A DNA stretch of 40,624 nucleotides, from positions 1-40,624 of the forward strand of contig CAJFVK010000005.1 in assembly GCA_904420435.1 (NCBI GenBank). The letters run 5' to 3'. This DNA is from an uncultured Oscillospiraceae bacterium (GTDB lineage Bacteria; Bacillota; Clostridia; Oscillospirales; Oscillospiraceae). Under the pieces are notes generated by a model that saw only the letters and a program-made list of their open reading frames with translations, searched no databases and was not told the origin of the DNA. A program made the translations under genes and the position numbers. Below are positions 17,583 through 26,858 of this stretch, piece after piece (position 1 is the first letter of the stretch; every line of letters starts with the position of its first letter).

Positions 17583-19778
17583 ATGGCAACCGTAGAACAG
17601 CGCTACCAACATCTGGAAAAAACCATACGGGGGTCCAACATCTCTGCGGATTTCAACCAGATCCGGGCGGCCTTTGAGTACGCCCAGGCCCACCACGGCA
17701 GCCAGCTGCGCCGGGACGGCACCCCCTATATCACCCATCCTCTGAACGTGGCCCAGATTGTGGCGGAGATGCGGCTGGACAGCGAGTCCATCCAGGCCGC
17801 CCTGCTCCACGACTGCATTGAGGACACGGACTCCACCTATGAGGACATCGCCAAGCGCTTCGGCACCGCGGTGGCGGACATTGTGGAGGGCGTCACCAAG
17901 CTGACGCGGGTCCACTGGACCACCATGGAGGAGGAGCAGATGGAGAACCTCCGGAAGATGCTCTTCGCCATGAGCCGGGATATCCGGGTGATTCTCATCA
18001 AGATTGCCGACCGGCTCCACAACATGCGGACCATGGAGTACCAGACGCCGGAGAAGCAGCGGAAAAAGGCCTTTGAAACCATGGAGATCTACGCCCCCAT
18101 CGCCCACCGCCTGGGAATGCAGAAGATCAAGTGGGAGTTGGAGGACCTGTCCCTGAAGTACCTGGACCCCATCGGCTACGACGAGATCACCTCCGCCCTC
18201 CAGGAGCGGCAGGAGGAGTACGAGGCCTTCATGGACCGGGTCCAGGAGGAGATCGTCCGGCGGCTGGACGAGCTGAAGATCGAGAACACGGTCTACGGCC
18301 GGGTGAAGCACCCCTACAGCATCTACCGGAAGATGTACGCCCAGGACAAGACCTTCGACGAGGTCTACGACCTCTTCGCCTTCCGGGTGATCGTCAACAC
18401 CGTGGCGGACTGCTACAATGTGCTGGGCGCCATCCACGACCTCTACAAGCCGGTGCTGGGCCGGTTCAAGGACTATATCGCCATGCCCAAGCCCAACATG
18501 TACCAGAGCCTCCACACCACGGTCATCGGCGACGACGGCATCCCCTTTGAGGTGCAGATCCGCACCTATGAGATGCACGCCATCGCCGAGTACGGCGTGG
18601 CGGCCCACTGGAAGTACAAGCAGGGCATCCAGTCGGACAACAAGGAGCAGACCTACGAGTGGATCCGCCGCCTGCTGGAGAACCAGGAGGACGCGGACGC
18701 GGAGGACTTTATCCACAACCTGAAGGTGGATATGTTCGACGACGAGGTGTACGTCTTCACCCCCCGGGGGGACGTGACCAACCTGCCCGCCGGGGCCACC
18801 CCCATCGACTTCGCCTACTCCATCCACTCCGCCATCGGCAACTCCATGACCGGCGCCAAGGTCAACGGACGGATGGTGGGCTTTGACTATGTGCTCCACA
18901 ACGGGGACATTGTGGAGATCCTCACCAGCAAGAGCGCCAAGGGCCCCAGCCGGGACTGGATGCAGATCGCCAAGAGCAGCGAGGCCCGCAGCAAGATCCG
19001 CCAGTGGTTCAAGAAGGAGCGGCGGGACGAGAACATCGCCAACGGCCGCAGCGCCTTTGAGGCGGAGCTCAAGCATGCGGGGATCCCCATGAGCGCGGTG
19101 GTGGCGCCGGACATTCTGGAGAAGGTTCTCAAGCCCACCAGCTTCAACACCCTGGACGAGATGTACGCCGCCATCGGCTACGGCGGCTATACCGCCCAGA
19201 AGGCGGTCCACCGCTTCCAGGTGGAGCTGGCCGCCCAGCAGAAGGCGGAGAAGGCGGCCAAGGCGGAGGCGGCCAAGACCGCCGACAACAAGCCCAAGCC
19301 CCAGCCCCCCAAGCGGACCCGGAGCGAGAAGGGCATCATTGTGGAGGGGCTCAGCAACTGCCTGGTGAAATTCGCCAAGTGCTGCACCCCGGTGCCCGGG
19401 GACGACATCATCGGCTTCATCACCCGGGGCTACGGGGTCAGCGTCCACCGGAAGGACTGCCCCAACGCCTCCCCGGAGCACCAGAAGGAGGAGCCCGGCC
19501 GGTGGATCACCGTCAGCTGGGGGGAGGACACCCACCTGAACTACGCCACCGCCCTGGAGGTGGTCTGCAAGGACCGGAACAACCTGCTGGTGGACATTTC
19601 CACGGCCATCAGCGTGTGCAAGGTGGGCGTAGCCAACCTGAACGTCCGCACCACCAGCGATGGCTTCGCCATTTTCTACTTGACCATCAACGTCACCGAC
19701 CGGCAGCAGCTGGACGCGGTGATGACCAAGATCCACAATATCCCCGACGTCATCAAGGTGACCCGGACCGCCGCGTAA
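17583..19778 (+). CDS. relA: Bifunctional (p)ppGpp synthetase/hydrolase (RelA/SpoT)
   Basis: HD domain (LLHDCIEDTDST), synthetase (RVKHPYSIYRKMYAQD, YDLFAFRVIV), TGS (DVTNLPAGATPIDFAYSIHSAIG), ACT C-terminus. Confidence 0.97.
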   Translation: MATVEQRYQHLEKTIRGSNISADFNQIRAAFEYAQAHHGSQLRRDGTPYITHPLNVAQIVAEMRLDSESIQAALLHDCIEDTDSTYEDIAKRFGTAVADIVEGVTKLTRVHWTTMEEEQMENLRKMLFAMSRDIRVILIKIADRLHNMRTMEYQTPEKQRKKAFETMEIYAPIAHRLGMQKIKWELEDLSLKYLDPIGYDEITSALQERQEEYEAFMDRVQEEIVRRLDELKIENTVYGRVKHPYSIYRKMYAQDKTFDEVYDLFAFRVIVNTVADCYNVLGAIHDLYKPVLGRFKDYIAMPKPNMYQSLHTTVIGDDGIPFEVQIRTYEMHAIAEYGVAAHWKYKQGIQSDNKEQTYEWIRRLLENQEDADAEDFIHNLKVDMFDDEVYVFTPRGDVTNLPAGATPIDFAYSIHSAIGNSMTGAKVNGRMVGFDYVLHNGDIVEILTSKSAKGPSRDWMQIAKSSEARSKIRQWFKKERRDENIANGRSAFEAELKHAGIPMSAVVAPDILEKVLKPTSFNTLDEMYAAIGYGGYTAQKAVHRFQVELAAQQKAEKAAKAEAAKTADNKPKPQPPKRTRSEKGIIVEGLSNCLVKFAKCCTPVPGDDIIGFITRGYGVSVHRKDCPNASPEHQKEEPGRWITVSWGEDTHLNYATALEVVCKDRNNLLVDISTAISVCKVGVANLNVRTTSDGFAIFYLTINVTDRQQLDAVMTKIHNIPDVIKVTRTAA

Positions 19779-19829
19779 GGCGGCGCTGTCCGGCTACCGA
19801 AGCAAAGTCCACAGGAAAGGAGAATTTCT

Positions 19830-20039
19830 ATGATATTTCCCGTACTGGGCATTTTTTTCGGCTGGACTTGGTTTATCTGGGCCTTTGTATTCGTCTTCTG
19901 CCTGGTGTCCGCCATCAAGCGGTCTGTGCAGGAGGCATCCAGCGGGGAGGACAAGAATTCCGCCTGGCCGGCCTTCTGGGCGGCCCTGTCCTTTGCCGTC
20001 ATTTTGGGCGGTATGGCATCGCTTTTCGCGATGCTGTAA
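19830..20039 (+). CDS. Small membrane protein (69 aa)
   Basis: RBS AAAGGAG before ATG; two hydrophobic helices. Confidence 0.65.
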   Translation: MIFPVLGIFFGWTWFIWAFVFVFCLVSAIKRSVQEASSGEDKNSAWPAFWAALSFAVILGGMASLFAML

Positions 20040-20095
20040 GAAGCGAAAGAAAACATTTCAGAAAATTCATCGGATCAGTCTAAGGATGTGAAAAT

Positions 20096-20536
20096 ATGCG
20101 GGCAGTTGTAACAAGGGTGTCCTCCGCCTCCGTCACCATCGGCGGGGAAACGGTGGGGGAGATCCAGAGAGGCTATCTGGTCCTCCTGGGGGTGGCCCCG
20201 GAGGACACGGAGGAAACCGCCGGGAAGCTGGCGGACAAGATCTGCAACCTGCGGATCTTTGAGGACGAGAACGGGAAGATGAACCTGAACCTGGAGCAGG
20301 TGGGAGGAAGCCTCCTGGTGGTGAGCCAGTTTACCCTGCTGGCGGACACCTCCAGCCGGCGGCCCGGTTTCAGCGGCGCCGCCCGGCCGGAGATCGCCGT
20401 ACCCCTCTATGAGCGGTTTATGGCCCGCTGCCGGGAGCGGGGCTTCCGGGTGGAGCACGGCCAGTTCGGCGCGGAGATGCAGGTGGCCAGCGTCAACGAC
20501 GGGCCGGTGACCATCCTCTTTGACACCCAGGCGTAA
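20096..20536 (+). CDS. dtd: D-aminoacyl-tRNA deacylase
   Basis: MRAVVTRVSSASVTIGGE, VVSQFTLLADTSSRRPGFSGAA, NDGPVTILFDT. Confidence 0.97.
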   Translation: MRAVVTRVSSASVTIGGETVGEIQRGYLVLLGVAPEDTEETAGKLADKICNLRIFEDENGKMNLNLEQVGGSLLVVSQFTLLADTSSRRPGFSGAARPEIAVPLYERFMARCRERGFRVEHGQFGAEMQVASVNDGPVTILFDTQA

Positions 20537-20557
20537 AACAGGAAAGGAGAACGCGCC

Positions 20558-21166
20558 ATGCTGCTGAAGACGATGACGGTGGGTCCTGTGGAAACCAACT
20601 GCTACTTGGTCGGGGATGAGCAGGCGGGAGCCTGCGCCCTGGTGGATCCGGGGGACAGCGCCCAGGCCCTGCTGTCCATGGTGGAGGAGAGCGGCCTCCG
20701 GCTGGAGGCTATTTTCCTCACCCATGGACACTACGACCACCGGGACGCGGTGGCGGACATTCTGGAGAAATACCCGGAGCTGCCGGTGTATATCCATGAG
20801 AAGGAGAAGCTCCGGCCCGGCCTTCCGGAGCGGTATTTCTACGGCGGGCCCTGCCAGCCCTACGCCGAGGGGGACACGGTGCAGGTGGGGAGCATCCCCT
20901 TCCGGGTGCTGGAAACCCCCGGCCACACGGCGGGCTCCGTGACGCTGGTGACCTCCGGGGTCATGCTCTCCGGGGATACCCTCTTTGCCGGCACCTGCGG
21001 CCGGTGCGACCTGCCCGGCGGCAGCATCGCGGACATGCTCTCCTCCCTGCGCCGGCTGGGGGAGCTGGAGGGGGACTACCAGGTCCTCCCCGGCCACGGC
21101 CCCGCCAGCACCCTGGAGCAGGAGCGACGGCGCAATCCCTATGTAAGGCAGGCCATGAGAAGATGA
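20558..21166 (+). CDS. MBL-fold metallo-hydrolase (glyoxalase II-like)
   Basis: ETNCYLVGDE, LTHGHYDHRDAV, ETPGHTAGSVTLV, SGDTLF. Confidence 0.94.
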   Translation: MLLKTMTVGPVETNCYLVGDEQAGACALVDPGDSAQALLSMVEESGLRLEAIFLTHGHYDHRDAVADILEKYPELPVYIHEKEKLRPGLPERYFYGGPCQPYAEGDTVQVGSIPFRVLETPGHTAGSVTLVTSGVMLSGDTLFAGTCGRCDLPGGSIADMLSSLRRLGELEGDYQVLPGHGPASTLEQERRRNPYVRQAMRR

Positions 21167-22653
21167 AACTGGAGCTGCGGGGACACGACTACAAATATGT
21201 GGTGGAGCAGAGCCTCCTGGCCTTCTTCCCGGAGGAGCGGCCGGTCTACGGCCCGGTGGCGCCGGAGGACGCCCGCTGGGCGGCGGTGTCCCTCCGGGAG
21301 GAGGGGGACCGCTGCGCCGTGACCACGGACATGGGGTGGGACGGCCGGCAGGCCTCCTTCACCCAGACCTGCACCCTTTCCGGGGACGATTACGCCCGGG
21401 AGGGCCAGCGCCGCCGGTGCATGGGCCTGAGCTTTTTCCGGGCCGCCCGGGAGGCCGCGGGCATCCGCCCCCCCTGGGGCAGCCTCACCGGCATCCGACC
21501 GGCCAAGGTGGCCGCGGAGCTGCTGGACCAGGGGCTCTCGGTGGAGGAGATGGGCCGGGCGCTGGAGGAGACCTATTTTGTCACCTCCCAGCGCCGGCGG
21601 CTGTGCCTGGACGCGGCCCTGGCCGCCCGGGAGGCGGACCGGGTCCTCCGGCCGGAGGAGATATCCCTCTATGTGGGCATCCCCTTCTGCCCCACCCGCT
21701 GCGCCTACTGCTCCTTTGTTTCCAACAGCGTGGAGAAATCCTTCCACCTGGTGGAGCCCTATCTGGAGGCCCTGGGCCGGGAGATCGCCTCGGCGGGGGC
21801 CATGGTCCGGGAGCTGGGGCTGCGGGTGAAGTCCTTCTATATGGGCGGAGGCACCCCCACCACCCTCTCGGCGGAGCAGATGGACCGGCTGCTGGGCGCC
21901 CTGGAGGAGCACTTTGACTTTGCCGGCCTCGAGGAGCTGACCGTGGAGGCCGGCCGGCCGGACACCATCAACCGGGAGAAGCTGGAGGTCCTCCGCCGCC
22001 ACGGCGTGGGGCGCATCAGCGTCAACCCCCAGACCATGGAGGACCACGTGCTCCGGGCCATCGGCCGCCGGCACACGGCGGCGGATGTGGAGCGGACCAT
22101 GGAGCTGGTGGCGGCGGTGGGCTTCCCCCACGTGAACATGGACCTGATCGCCGGCCTTCCGGAGGACACGGCGGAGGGGTTCCAGCGGAGCCTCCGGCGG
22201 GTGATGGACTTCGGCACCGACAACCTGACGGTCCACACCCTGAGCCTGAAAAAGGGCAGCCGCATCACTCTGGAGGGCAGCCGGATCCCCAGCGAGGGGG
22301 AGGTGGGGGCCATGCTGGATTACGCCGACCCGGCCCTCCGTGCCGCCGGCTTCGCCCCCTACTACCTCTACCGGCAGAAGTACCAGTCCGGCAGCTTTGA
22401 GAACGTGGGCTGGTGCAAAAAGGGCGGGGAGGGCCTCTACAACATCTACATCATGGAGGAGCTCCACACGATTTTGAGCCTGGGGGGCGGCGGCTCCACC
22501 AAGATGGTGGACCGGCGGCGCAGTCATATTGAGCGGGTGTTCAACATGAAATATCCCCAGGAGTATGTGGAGCGGCCGGAAAAAATCGAGGAGAATCAGC
22601 AGGCCTTTCGCGCCTTCTATGCTAAGATGAACCAAGACAGGAAAGGAACGTGA
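21163..22653 (+). CDS. hemZ: HemZ-type radical SAM coproporphyrinogen dehydrogenase
   Basis: GIPFCPTRCAYCSF radical SAM motif, YMGGGTPTTLSAEQ; 4-nt overlap with MBL gene. Confidence 0.93.
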   Translation: MKLELRGHDYKYVVEQSLLAFFPEERPVYGPVAPEDARWAAVSLREEGDRCAVTTDMGWDGRQASFTQTCTLSGDDYAREGQRRRCMGLSFFRAAREAAGIRPPWGSLTGIRPAKVAAELLDQGLSVEEMGRALEETYFVTSQRRRLCLDAALAAREADRVLRPEEISLYVGIPFCPTRCAYCSFVSNSVEKSFHLVEPYLEALGREIASAGAMVRELGLRVKSFYMGGGTPTTLSAEQMDRLLGALEEHFDFAGLEELTVEAGRPDTINREKLEVLRRHGVGRISVNPQTMEDHVLRAIGRRHTAADVERTMELVAAVGFPHVNMDLIAGLPEDTAEGFQRSLRRVMDFGTDNLTVHTLSLKKGSRITLEGSRIPSEGEVGAMLDYADPALRAAGFAPYYLYRQKYQSGSFENVGWCKKGGEGLYNIYIMEELHTILSLGGGGSTKMVDRRRSHIERVFNMKYPQEYVERPEKIEENQQAFRAFYAKMNQDRKGT

Positions 22654-22657
22654 CGGT

Positions 22658-23596
22658 ATGGCGTACTCGCTGCAGAAGATCAATGCCGCGGCCCGCAGCG
22701 ACCCCAAGGGGTTTGTGGAGGCCTGCGACGCCGACTTTGCCAAAAAGGTGGACCTGGCGGCCAGAAAGATCGCGGAAAACCTGAAAAACTCCCGGATCGT
22801 GCTCCTGTCCGGCCCCTCCGGCAGCGGCAAGACCACCACCAGCAAGAAGATCCAGGCCCGGCTGGAGGAGATGGGCATCCGGGCCCACGCGGTGTCCATG
22901 GACAACTACTTTCAGACCGTGGACCCTGAGACCTCCCCCCGGAACCGGGACGGGCTCATCGACTACGAGTCCCCCTTCTGCCTGGACATGGACCTGCTGA
23001 ACCGGCACTTCAAGATGCTGGACCGGGGGGAGACCATCTACATCCCCAAATTCGACTTTGCCCGGCAGATGCGCTCGGGCATCCGCAGCCACCCGTTGAA
23101 GCTGGGCAAGGACGAGATCGCCATCTTTGAGGGGATCCACGCCCTCAACGACATCATCACCGGCAAGAATCCCCAGGCGGAGAAGCTGTACATCTCCGCC
23201 CGGTCCAACGTGGAAGACGAGGCGGGCAATGTGGTGTTCAAGGGCACCTGGATGCGCCTGGCCCGCCGCACGGTGCGGGACGCCAAGTTCCGGGCCTGGG
23301 AGCCCCAGGTGACCATGAAGATGTGGAGCAACGTCCGCCGGGGGGAGAAGCTCTACATCTCCCCCTTCAAGGACAACGCCGACATCATGCTGGACAGTTC
23401 CCTGCCCTACGAGGTCAGCGTCATCAAGCCCTACGCTATGCCGGCCTTCCAGCAGCTGAAGCCGGAGATGGAGCGCTACGAGGAGATCGGCCACCTGCTG
23501 GAGGCCTACCCCAAGTTTGAAACCATTGAGGAGTCCTGCGTGTCGCCGGACTCCCTGGTGCGGGAGTTCATCGGCGGCGGAATCTATGACGAATAA
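22658..23596 (+). CDS. Uridine kinase-like nucleoside kinase
   Basis: LLSGPSGSGKTTTSKKI, VSMDNYF, IPKFDF, IFEGIHALND. Confidence 0.9.
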   Translation: MAYSLQKINAAARSDPKGFVEACDADFAKKVDLAARKIAENLKNSRIVLLSGPSGSGKTTTSKKIQARLEEMGIRAHAVSMDNYFQTVDPETSPRNRDGLIDYESPFCLDMDLLNRHFKMLDRGETIYIPKFDFARQMRSGIRSHPLKLGKDEIAIFEGIHALNDIITGKNPQAEKLYISARSNVEDEAGNVVFKGTWMRLARRTVRDAKFRAWEPQVTMKMWSNVRRGEKLYISPFKDNADIMLDSSLPYEVSVIKPYAMPAFQQLKPEMERYEEIGHLLEAYPKFETIEESCVSPDSLVREFIGGGIYDE

Positions 23597-23618
23597 GGGA
23601 AAAGGGGAGGAACATGCC

Positions 23619-24035
23619 ATGGATCGGGAAAAATGGATGGACAACTGGAATAAGCTGAGGGAGAGCACCTGTAAAACCGCGGAGGACGTGGGGACCATCG
23701 CCAGGGCCGGCGCGGCCAAGGCGGCGGAAACCGCCCAGAATGTTGCGGCCTACGGCCGGCTGAAGGTCGCCGTGGCCGAGCAGAAGGCGGAGGTCAACCG
23801 GCGGCTGCGGGCCATCGGGGAGATGGTGTACGCCACCCACACCGGCGCGCCCACGGACAGCGATACCATGGAGGAGGCCCTGCTGGCCATCGACGAGCTG
23901 AAGAGCCAGATCGCTGCCAAGGAGAAGGAGATGCAGGCCATCCGGGGCGTCCGGGTCTGCCAAACCTGCGGCTGCGCCAACGATGCGGAGAACGCCTTCT
24001 GCAGCAACTGCGGCCAGCCCATGGGCCGGGACTGA
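23619..24035 (+). CDS. Zinc-ribbon domain protein
   Basis: C-terminal CQTCGCANDAENAFCSNCGQPM; RBS GGGGAGG. Confidence 0.75.
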   Translation: MDREKWMDNWNKLRESTCKTAEDVGTIARAGAAKAAETAQNVAAYGRLKVAVAEQKAEVNRRLRAIGEMVYATHTGAPTDSDTMEEALLAIDELKSQIAAKEKEMQAIRGVRVCQTCGCANDAENAFCSNCGQPMGRD

Positions 24036-24088
24036 GGCCCCGGCTCCGCAAGCGCCCCAAATTCTCAAGTGGATAAAGAAGGAACCCC

Positions 24089-25681
24089 ATGTCGAAGAAA
24101 AATAAGCAGACTTTTCTGGGCGGCACAGTGATCCTGGCCGTGGCCGTGGCCGTGGTCAAGGTGATCGGCGCCCTCTACAAGATTCCCCTGGGCAACATTC
24201 TGGGCCGGGAGGGGATGACCTACTTCAACACCGCCTACAACATCTACTCCGTGCTCCTGGCCATCTCCACCGCGGGCCTGCCTCTGGCGGTGAGCAAGCT
24301 GGTGAGCCAGGCCAGGGCCCTGGGCCGGTACAACCAGAGCCGGAAGATCCTGCGGATGGCCATGTGGCTGTTCGTGATCCTGGGGGCCCTGGGGACGGCG
24401 CTCATGTACTTCGGCGCGGCGCCCCTGGCTTCCCTGATGAACAACTCCCTGGCCTACTGGCCCATCCGGGCTCTGAGCGTGTCGGTGGTGTGCGTGTGCG
24501 TCATGTCCGCCTTCCGGGGCTACACCCAGGGCCAGGGGAACATGATGCCCTCCGCCATCTCCCAGGTGATCGAGGCCCTGTTCAAGCTGGTGGTGGGGCT
24601 GCTGCTGGCCTGGTACGTGGTGGATGCCGGCATGGGCCTGGAGATGGGCGCCGCCGGGGCCATCATGGGCGTCACCATCGGCTCGGTCATCGCCCTCCTC
24701 TACATGCTGGCCAACCACCTGCGCCACTGGCGGGACGACCCGGCGGGGGAGGACACTCCCAACAGCGGCCGGACCATCATCAAGCGCCTCCTGATGATCG
24801 GCATCCCCATTACCATCGGCTCCTCCGGCATGAGCATCATCAACACCCTGGACCAGTCCATCGCCCTGGGCCGGCTCCAGGACGTGCTGCAGATCTCTGA
24901 GGAGGCGGCCGCCACCCTCTACGGGGAGTACAGCTTCGGCATGACGCTGTTCAACTTCCCCTCCTCCTTTATCCCGCCCATCACCATGAGTTTGATCCCG
25001 GCGGTGTCCGCCGCCGTGGCCCGGCGGGACCACCGGACCGCCAACAAGGTGGTGTCCGCCTCCTTCCGGCTGATCGCCCTGCTGGCCCTGCCGGCGGGGA
25101 TCGGCCTCTCGGTCATGGCCGGGCCCATCCTGCGGATGCTCTACCCTGCCCAGCCGGAGGCGGCCGTGGCCGCCACCTACCACCTGCAGCTGCTGGGCAT
25201 CGCCTCCATCTTCGTCTGCCTGATGCTGCTGACCAACGGCATCCTCCAGGCCCACGACCTGGCCAAGATCCCGGTGCTGACCATGTTCCTGGGGGGGCTT
25301 GTGAAGCTGGCCATGAACTATGTACTCATCGGCAACCCGGACATCAACATCAAGGGGGCCCCCATCGGCACCCTCACCTGCTACGCCCTGATCTCCGCCA
25401 TCAACCTGGCGGTGGTCTACCGGGTGGCGGAGGAGAAGCCCCGGTACCTGCATCTGTTCGGCAAGCCCCTGGCCGCCTCGGTGCTGATGGGCCTGTGCGC
25501 CCACTTCTCCTACCGCTTCCTCTCCGGCGTGCTGGGCAACACCCTTGCCACCCTGGGCGCCATCGGCATCGCGGTGGTGGTCTACCTGGTGCTGGTGCTG
25601 GCCCTGCGGGTCATCACCCGGGAGGACCTGGAGATGGTGCCCAAGGGCGACAAGATTGCAAGGATTCTGCATATCTGGTGA
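24089..25681 (+). CDS. SpoVB-like polysaccharide flippase (MATE/MVF superfamily)
   Basis: GALYKIPLGNILGREGMTYFNTAYNIY...STAGLPLAVSKLVSQ; many TM segments; located upstream of hup-rqcP-yabPQ. Confidence 0.9.
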   Translation: MSKKNKQTFLGGTVILAVAVAVVKVIGALYKIPLGNILGREGMTYFNTAYNIYSVLLAISTAGLPLAVSKLVSQARALGRYNQSRKILRMAMWLFVILGALGTALMYFGAAPLASLMNNSLAYWPIRALSVSVVCVCVMSAFRGYTQGQGNMMPSAISQVIEALFKLVVGLLLAWYVVDAGMGLEMGAAGAIMGVTIGSVIALLYMLANHLRHWRDDPAGEDTPNSGRTIIKRLLMIGIPITIGSSGMSIINTLDQSIALGRLQDVLQISEEAAATLYGEYSFGMTLFNFPSSFIPPITMSLIPAVSAAVARRDHRTANKVVSASFRLIALLALPAGIGLSVMAGPILRMLYPAQPEAAVAATYHLQLLGIASIFVCLMLLTNGILQAHDLAKIPVLTMFLGGLVKLAMNYVLIGNPDINIKGAPIGTLTCYALISAINLAVVYRVAEEKPRYLHLFGKPLAASVLMGLCAHFSYRFLSGVLGNTLATLGAIGIAVVVYLVLVLALRVITREDLEMVPKGDKIARILHIW

Positions 25682-25847
25682 ATTCCGGCGGGGAACCGGC
25701 GAAGACACGGGAAAATTGCGAAAAAGAAGCGCATAACTTCCGGTATAACCACACAAAATACTTGCAAACAGGGGAAATATGTGGTAGATTTTAGAGGTAA
25801 AAAACAAGAGGTATTCTTGTACCAAAGAATCAAAAGGAGATAACACA

Positions 25848-26123
25848 ATGAATAAGGCTGAACTGATTGCTGCTGTGGCCGAGAAGGCCGGGCTGTCCAA
25901 GAAGGATTCCGAGGCTGCCGTGAACGCCGCTCTGGACGCCATCACCGCCGCCCTGCAGGAGGGCGACAAGGTCCAGCTGGTGGGCTTCGGCTCCTTTGAG
26001 GTGAAGAGCCGCGCCGCCCGCACCGGCCGCAACCCCAAGACCAAGGAGACCATTGAGATCCCCGCCTCCAAGGTGCCTGTGTTCAAGGCCGGCAAGGCGC
26101 TGAAGGACATTGTGGCAAAATAA
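25848..26123 (+). CDS. hup: HU-family DNA-binding protein
   Basis: [54 protein letters not shown]. Confidence 0.98.
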   Translation: MNKAELIAAVAEKAGLSKKDSEAAVNAALDAITAALQEGDKVQLVGFGSFEVKSRAARTGRNPKTKETIEIPASKVPVFKAGKALKDIVAK

Positions 26124-26212
26124 ATCCCGCAGGGGGAGCGCCAAATTCCCGGAAACGGACGCTGGGCGTGCCGGCGGCGGTTCCCGGGGAGTGAAAGAGG
26201 CAAAAAACGGAG

Positions 26213-26240
26213 GCAGGGGCACAGCGGTGCCCCTGCTTTT
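26213..26240 (+). terminator. hup terminator
   Basis: GCAGGGGCA/TGCCCCTGC stem followed by TTTT. Confidence 0.75.
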
Positions 26241-26275
26241 CTCTGCCGCCGCGGCGGAGAGGGAAAGGAGAAGCC

Positions 26276-26515
26276 ATGCGGCTGGATAAGTATTTGAAGG
26301 TGTCCCGCCTGATCAAGCGGCGGACTGTGGCCAACGAGGCCTGCGACAACGAGCGGGTAACGGTGAACGGCCGGACGGCCCGTGCCTCCTACGACGTCAA
26401 GGCGGGGGACGTGATCGCCATCCGCTTCGGGGAGCGGACGCTGACGGTGGAGGTGCTGGACGTGCGGGAGAACGCCGGCAAGGCCGACGCCGCGCTGATG
26501 TACCGGGAGATCTGA
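26276..26515 (+). CDS. rqcP: S4-domain ribosome quality control protein RqcP (YabO-like)
   Basis: MRLDKYLKVSRLIKRRTVANEACDNERVTVNGRTARASYDVKAGDVI. Confidence 0.93.
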   Translation: MRLDKYLKVSRLIKRRTVANEACDNERVTVNGRTARASYDVKAGDVIAIRFGERTLTVEVLDVRENAGKADAALMYREI

Positions 26516-26579
26516 GTGGTATAACCGGGACAATCCTCCCATATACTGGGGTATCCATGGTTACGGGAGGGTGTGCCAT

Positions 26580-26858
26580 ATGGCCTATGAGCATCAGAAC
26601 TATGTCCAGCACCAGCTGACGCTGGAGGGGCGGGAGCGGCTGACGGTGTCCGGCGTGGAGGATGTGGAGCGCTTTGACGAGAGCTCCATCGTCATGTCCA
26701 CCGCCGCCGGCACCCTGGTGGTGTCCGGGGAGAACCTCCACATCGGGAAGCTGAGCCTGGACGGCGGCGAGCTCCACGTGGACGGCCAGATCGACTCCCT
26801 CAGCTATGAGGAGAGCGGCCGAAGCGGCGGCGGGCTTCTGAGCCGGCTGTTCGGCTGA
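26580..26858 (+). CDS. yabP: Sporulation protein YabP
   Basis: HQLTLEGRERLTVSGVEDVERFDESSIVMSTAAGTLVVSGENLHIGKLSLDGGELHVDGQI; ATG 26580 with GGGAGGG. Confidence 0.93.
   Translation: MAYEHQNYVQHQLTLEGRERLTVSGVEDVERFDESSIVMSTAAGTLVVSGENLHIGKLSLDGGELHVDGQIDSLSYEESGRSGGGLLSRLFG

Noticed and set aside
16710-19736. 1008-aa minus-strand ORF opposite recJ/relA
   Set aside because: Antisense shadow of well-supported plus-strand genes; G/H/V/L/P-rich low-information translation typical of GC-rich reverse frames.
24089-24100. TGTCGAA (Spo0A-box-like) at the spoVB start codon
   Set aside because: It is simply the coding start ATG-TCG-AAG (MSK); no tandem partner or promoter context.
24065-26542. 825-aa minus-strand ORF opposite spoVB/hup
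   Set aside because: Antisense shadow with no recognisable domain; both plus-strand genes are convincing.
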